In this document: positions 46,868-52,202 of the stretch, piece by piece | How the letters are laid out: each line of letters starts with the position of its first letter | Position numbering within the stretch: position 1 is the stretch's first letter | Assembly (NCBI GenBank): GCA_036897485.1 | Contig: JAYMTF010000115.1 | Coordinates: 1-52,202, forward strand | DNA from: Pelargonium nanum | Lineage: Eukaryota; Streptophyta; Magnoliopsida; Geraniales; Geraniaceae | Length of the DNA: 52,202 nucleotides | Reading direction: 5' to 3' | Notes under the pieces: model-generated | The model's database searches: none | What the model saw: only the letters and a program-made list of their open reading frames with translations | What the model was told of the DNA's origin: nothing | Translations under genes and position numbers: made by a program

Positions 46868-46985
46868 GATTTGAAAATCGAGTGGCCCGTGTACTAGATA
46901 TGTCTTCGATCTTTTTGATTTGTAGGTCGTAGGCTCAAATCTCGTTGAATCGGGTGAGGTGATGTTTTAAGTTGAAAAAAAAGAG
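46868..46985 (+). mobile_element. Candidate tRNA-derived SINE with A-rich tail
   Basis: AATCGAGTGGCCCGTGTACTA resembles an A-box head, GTAGGCTCAAATCTC a B box, and the element appears to end in TTGAAAAAAAAGAG. Its size (about 115 bp) and order fit a short SINE; no clean target duplication was found. Confidence 0.5.
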
Positions 46986-47033
46986 ATACTCATTTTGCGT
47001 AAATCAACTGATAATACTTTTCTTTTTTGTAAC

Positions 47034-47073
47034 GACAAATGGGAGTCCAATTTTTTTTTGTCTCCCATTTGTC
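47034..47073. repeat. 12-bp perfect inverted repeat (hairpin)
   Basis: GACAAATGGGAG at 47034-47045 and its exact complement CTCCCATTTGTC at 47062-47073 enclose a 16-nt T-rich loop. Confidence 0.7.
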
Positions 47074-47822
47074 CCAATATTGGTAAAAGCATATATGTAT
47101 ATACAATACCTAACATAATATGAATGACTTTCAACCCAATTAACATATATACGTGCATAGAGAAAGAGATTGGTACATATACAAAGAAATTGCACTCGTA
47201 CCAATGATTCAATGGTGTCAATTGTCAAATGAGTCTTCATGTTCATATCATACAGATTGGGACATATTAGGCAAATAATTGGGCAATGAACCTACCAAGA
47301 AACTACGGATCAATCCAAACATGACCAGCACAAAATTTCGAAAGAAAACGAATGTTTAAATGTATTCTAATCGTATGAACTATGAAGAATTTCTTTCAAG
47401 CTCTGAAACCGAGCAAACTAGCTAAAACTAATAAGAATGGTATAGCTGCTACTGACTGCACAAATTCAAAGTCTTTACAGAATTCAGCTTTTCTCTGTTG
47501 CTGATTTTCTGCACAAAAGTAGAGATCAAGCTATACGTGAACAAGTCCATGTAAAAGAAAATGAAAACAGTATAATAGAATCGAACTTTCTATCAGAAAC
47601 AAACCTAAACTTTCATTTAGAACTTGGTAACAAAATAATTTGATTCAGCTGCAACTGTATCCTTTGAATTTCGATGTTAGGAGTCAATTTAGTTTGCTAA
47701 AACTCAATTTCAAAACATTGAAGATGGGCAACTTGATTCAGCTGCAACTGAATTCAAATTCTATCTAGAATTTTTTCCATATGGAGCACATAGTGTAATA
47801 GTTCCTACAATTACTGTGTGTG

Positions 47823-50654
47823 TTACCTGATTATGTGATGGTCAGGCGGACTTTGCTGTCTATCTTCAACATTCTGAATGTGTCTGAGGTAGGAAAGAAT
47901 GCGACCAAGTCCTCCTTTTGCAAGTTCCTGCCTCATCACTTCAATGTCATGTTTTAAAGCTTCAACATCTCTTACTAAATCATCATGTCTTTGCTTCATT
48001 TCCTAAACATTGGATAGAGGATCAGAAAACTAGACTTAATATGCGAAGAGTCCAATCATTATCTATTTATGAAAGCAAAAGTACGTCCATTCAAATATAC
48101 GAGATGAACTTCTATCACTTCCTGAAATCATATGCAGAGACTAGTGCATTGATTCAATTACATGCCAAAGGGCTAAAACAAGGAGTAATTTGTTTATATA
48201 GTTATAATTAAAATGTAGCTTGAAGTAACATCTAAACCAGTTCAAACTGATACCAAGCAAATAGCATATACTTATTGCGCCTTTTTATGCTTGAGTACAT
48301 ACTGAAGATTAACCAGACAGCCATATTTTGGGCAGCACGAGGCTTACTTGTAATCTATTGCTCCATCAATCCCAAAATGAGTTTCCACTTTTCCATTTTT
48401 GTAAAATTAAGAATAAGTTAGACTACTTAGTTAGGGTTAGACTTTCCTCCTCATACCCCCTTGTGCTCTTATTGTAACAAACTCAAGAGGTTATTATAAC
48501 TAACCTATCTTAGGGATATCGTTGACCTAAGATCAAGAAGCACAAGGTGACCTAAAATCAAACGCCTCAAACCCATTCTCTCCAGCAAAAAGACAACAGA
48601 AAAGAAAGGTATATCACTCCCCCAAAATGGAAAAAACTGGCAAAATAGAACAATCCCACAAGAGTTTATTAACAAATGAAGACAAATTCAGAGGATATAA
48701 TGCTCTGGAGAAGGCCATTGAAGTACTACCTGCAGCTCCTGTTTGCGCATCTCCTCCTTTCTTGCTTCTGATCTAGAGCTTCTTTGCCACTCAAAAATAA
48801 CAGCAGCTCCTGCAACCTGAAGAGAGAATTGGGATTGTATAGGTTTATCATCTATATGGAATGTTTGCACAATGCAACTCAAAACAGTACAGTGCAGAGG
48901 CCTTTCTTCCAACTCTTAGCTACATATATGAAGTGCAGGAGGTTAATATCATGAAAAAAAAGGCTCCAAACTAGAATACCGCCCCGGTCAGCAGAACATA
49001 CAAGCTACTGGTATCTTTCTAGATTGCTTTATCCAAAACTATAAGTAAAGAGAATTTAACTGAATAAGACATCTGCCTGAGTCAAACTCGCCAATTGTGA
49101 TCTTAATCAACAGCAAATATCACATATATGAATGTATACCAGCCACCAAACAATGTCATTTGCATCATCTAACCACTTACTTCTTATAATAGATAAAAGG
49201 AAATCTATATATCATTTTACATATGCCTATGTGTGTGTATGCATGCAAGCACTCTACCACTAGTCTCTAGAAGCATTTAAGTATGGACATGCAGGCTAAT
49301 AAAATAAACACAAGCATCTACATTTGTATCATGTTAGCTATTAATTTTGGTGACCACTTTCTGACAAGTCATCAACAGAGTAAGCGATTAGTACCGAGAA
49401 CACAAAGAGCTCCCCAATAAGATCAGAAGCAACTTGTACGGCTCTCTCCTCATTCAGTGGGCGTATAGCAACATCAGTGGCACGACCATAGATGCGTCTT
49501 TGCATATTTGTTGTGAATCTATGATTGGCCTGGTCAGTATCATGGACAAGAAAATACAAGATCATCATCAAATGGTTAATTGACACAAATAAACAAGAAA
49601 GCATATATTTTGCGTCTTCATATACCTCTCTCGAAACCGTTTATTTAAGAAGGATCTGATAAAAAAACACAATGACATGAATATCAACAACTTGACATAT
49701 TCAAATACCACAATCATGAACAATGACCATAAAAGGGGGGGCAAACAGAGCTCAGTACACAACACCAAAATGTTTGATAAAACTCAAAATTCAAGGGAAG
49801 TCGACCCCATACCTACACGACACCATGTTTCAGGAGAATATGACAGAATGACAGGTAACCAGAGATTTTACTAGTCGGCATTAGGCACTAAAATTACACT
49901 TGACGAGTGAATAGCGTCATTATCAGCACCACAAGTAACTAATGCATTAATCTTGCAATATTATTACAATGCCTCTTCAAAATGTATGAATCGGAGAGGA
50001 CACTGTTTCCTAAAACTCCACGAGCTGCCAGTCAGTCGTGCATTTTGCACCTAACTTGCTGTAAAATCACAAATTCTATCCACAACTGAAGGACAACCCA
50101 GCAAGCAGACACAAAGTAAACTACAAAATTTATCAATATCACTATGACATTAATTAAAGTCTAGAGAAAAGATGTAAACAATTAAATATTACCATTATCA
50201 TTATAAAGAATAATGAAGTTACAGCAAAGCTAAACGCACATAAATATCGATTTGCTAACATGACTTAAAAATAATAATAAATAACAATAACCTAAGTTAA
50301 AAATCCATGAAACAGAAGTTGCTGAAATTAAAAAATGTCAAAATATTATCCAGGGATCATAAAAGACACATCGATCCCAATTCAGCAAAAGATCAAAACC
50401 ATATACATGGATACAAATGGCGTTCCTGTGAAAGAAAACAAGCGAACCTGAGCAATGGCGATGATGCGCGTGCGGAACTTAGGGTTGATGCTTGCCTCTT
50501 GCTTGAGCCTATTGGCGATGGGCTTGCTGATGGTTCTGATGGCGAGCGTGCCCAACTTCACCAGTGGAATGACCATAGCTGTGATGGCGCTTTGCTTGAG
50601 ATCTGAGTAGGAGTCACTACGGAGGCTTTTACGGAGTGTGGTTAGAGTTTGCAT
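47823..50654 (-). CDS. OPA3-like protein
   Basis: Four exons on the minus strand: 50654-50448, 49529-49395, 48816-48730, 48002-47823 (609 nt, 202 residues). All introns fall on codon boundaries. The conserved core includes PLVKLGTLAIRTISKPIANR, PKFRTRIIAIAQ, NMQRRIYGRATDVAIRPLNE, and SDLIGELFVFSVAGAAVIFEW, followed by an SEARKEEMRKQELQ-type helix and a coiled-coil end. OPA3 homologues associate with mitochondria; the plant role is not well defined. Many relatives start at the Met equivalent to residue 27 (50576), so the first 26 residues are either a lineage extension or leader. The end is also uncertain: the frame stops at TAA 47823-47825, but ATCAG|GTAACA there could act as a donor to an exon near 47511. 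Confidence 0.88.
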
Positions 50655-52202
50655 ACCAAGTGTTCGATCATTTGACTCCAAGAAGAAAATACGTTGAACG
50701 TTGCTGGAGTCTGGACTGGAGGCAGGTTTCTATGTACAATGGAGCGTCGAGGGTAAAATTGTATAATTAATTTGAAAAAATGGCAGATAATGATCTAACC
50801 TATATGAATTTTTATGTAATTATCCTTAACCATCAGTTAATTACTCCCGTAATTAAATTTAATATGTCGATTTTATTTATTTATTTCAAAATTAAAAATA
50901 TTACTGTATTTATTTCTCTATACTGTTCTCCTTGGCTGACAAGTTTTCTTTTACCATCTTCTTAAAATAATTGTCTATGTTTTTGAGTGAATTAGTAAAG
51001 ATATAACATTTATCTTTTCCTTCAAAAATAAAAAAAAATAAAAACAATTATCTTGAAATCAAAGAGCAGTAGTTTAATGAAAGAGGAAGACCTCTATTGG
51101 CTTGGTGCTTTGATTTTCACAGGCTTGATCTTCATCTCAAAATCCTTTTGACTTTGAATTAAATCTTCATGTTCTCATTTACTTTTGGAACCACCAAATT
51201 ATTGATCATATTTTATTTTGAATGGTCAATTATGTCTGACGAGAGAGTAGAATATCATGTCTCAACTTTTACTATGTCTAGACTTGTAGAACATAAGCCA
51301 CATGCCCAAAATTGGAGTCAATACTAGCAGATTGCTCGAGAGATGGATCTATATATGTAAGACTTATAACGTCACATTGGTAGTAAACTTTTAGTTTTGA
51401 AATAAAGGTACGTGACTTAACAACATCTAGATGCGAGTACTTGAATTTAGAATGACTCAAATCTTCGTATTTACCGTAATGCAACTATTATTTCTCCTTG
51501 CAAAATTGAAGTCACATGAATTGTTCTTTACTGATGGGTAGTAAAAAGCTCACTTGTTTTGTTGATTGAATCATTTTATGTTCAATGTTTCAAGACTGAT
51601 AATATCATTGATTTACACGTGCAAATTCATAATCTCTTTACATTTGAGCTCAATCACCTATATATGCACATGCTTTTCTTGTTTCGTGCTGAAATTTAAT
51701 TAGAGCAGCAACATCAAGACTCGAAGTCCATTCTTGTTATAGTGTTGCGGGTGGAACAAAGAGAGCTATTTTTGTTATATCTCACGCGTAAGCTGAATAA
51801 TTGACTTTTCAGTAGCAAACTATGATATCGAATTAGAGAATCTAGAGACTCCGAGAGGACGGTGGAAAACATTAATTACTTTTGTATACCTAACTTCTTA
51901 TCGAGCATGTGTTAAAAGCCATAAACGTTTTTGCAACCTCAACCACTCTACTCTAGTAGATTTATCCCCAATTTTCTTATTTCTACAATTCGTTAAAATG
52001 AGTGTCCACTTTCTCATTTTTTTTTTTTTTTTGTAAAACTTAAGTTTAATTTTCTCTCTTATATTCTTCTGTGTTCTTTTTTTCTTATTGTAGGATGAAA
52101 AGAAAAACAATAATAATTAATGCATTAAGTAACTTAGAGGGTGTTTGGATTAACTTCTCAAAAATAGCTCATAATCATGAAAAGATCAGAAGCAGTTTTG
52201 TG
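50655..52202. other. Intergenic DNA to window end
   Basis: OPA3-like promoter on the left, then AT-rich sequence with long T runs (52019-52033). No gene-like frame. The last 70 bases (GGTGTTTGGATTAACTTCTC onward) resemble the end of a common plant repeat and may belong to an element continuing beyond the window. Confidence 0.4.

Larger units (their letters stand above)
46541..47822. other. Intergenic DNA between VOZ and OPA3-like genes
   Basis: VOZ promoter on the left; SINE-like sequence and a hairpin listed separately; OPA3-like 3' UTR, and possibly a further terminal exon near 47511, on the right. Confidence 0.4.

Noticed and set aside
52130..52202. Calling a named transposon at the window end
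   Set aside because: Only one possible terminus is inside the window, with no terminal repeat or target duplication to confirm it.

Overview
The window is nuclear DNA from a flowering plant. Its genes carry GT-AG introns with pyrimidine-rich acceptors, AT-rich intergenic DNA separates them, and they belong to plant families (VOZ, LBD, ROP, RABA1, GLR, CC-NLR, ACX3). The proteins look like a core eudicot; I cannot place the family. Exon boundaries come from splice consensus, reading phase and family conservation, not from transcripts.

Left third (1-21800). A LEA_2/NDR1-HIN1-like gene broken by a frameshift (324-1048) is followed by a small two-exon gene for an unfamiliar Tyr-rich 91-residue protein (1880-2275). 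Next come a single-exon CC-NB-LRR gene (4979-7672), a patch of repeats and an orphan minus-strand exon (8490-9400), a gene for a 751-residue acidic coiled-coil protein with a 3' UTR intron (9895-12150), a five-exon glutamate receptor-like channel (14458-17394), and a minus-strand group E bZIP factor of the bZIP34/61 type (18155-19953).

Middle (21800-34900). This holds a two-exon papain-like protease (21877-23480), a minus-strand membrane-anchored protein with two LDLa-type modules related to glucosidase II beta N-termini (24099-26049), and a minus-strand two-exon LBD factor (27350-28877). A stretch rich in retroposon debris follows: LINE tails, tRNA-derived SINEs including a near-complete one with a 12-bp target duplication, and tiny poly(A) insertions. 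The stretch ends in a seven-exon ROP/RAC GTPase (32433-33787).

Right third (34900-52202). A two-exon RABA1-type GTPase (34900-37008) and a 13-exon peroxisomal acyl-CoA oxidase 3 gene (37829-42106) lie on the plus strand. The oxidase converges on a minus-strand VOZ factor (42684-45916), which is followed by a minus-strand OPA3-like gene (47823-50654). The last 1.5 kb shows no gene.

The genes are unrelated housekeeping, signalling and regulatory loci, with no sign of a cluster or operon-like system. No wholly new system was found. The points most worth a second look are the set of micro-retroposon scars, the nested SINE, the small Tyr-rich gene, the short introns of length divisible by three in the GLR gene, and tandem repeats inside introns.
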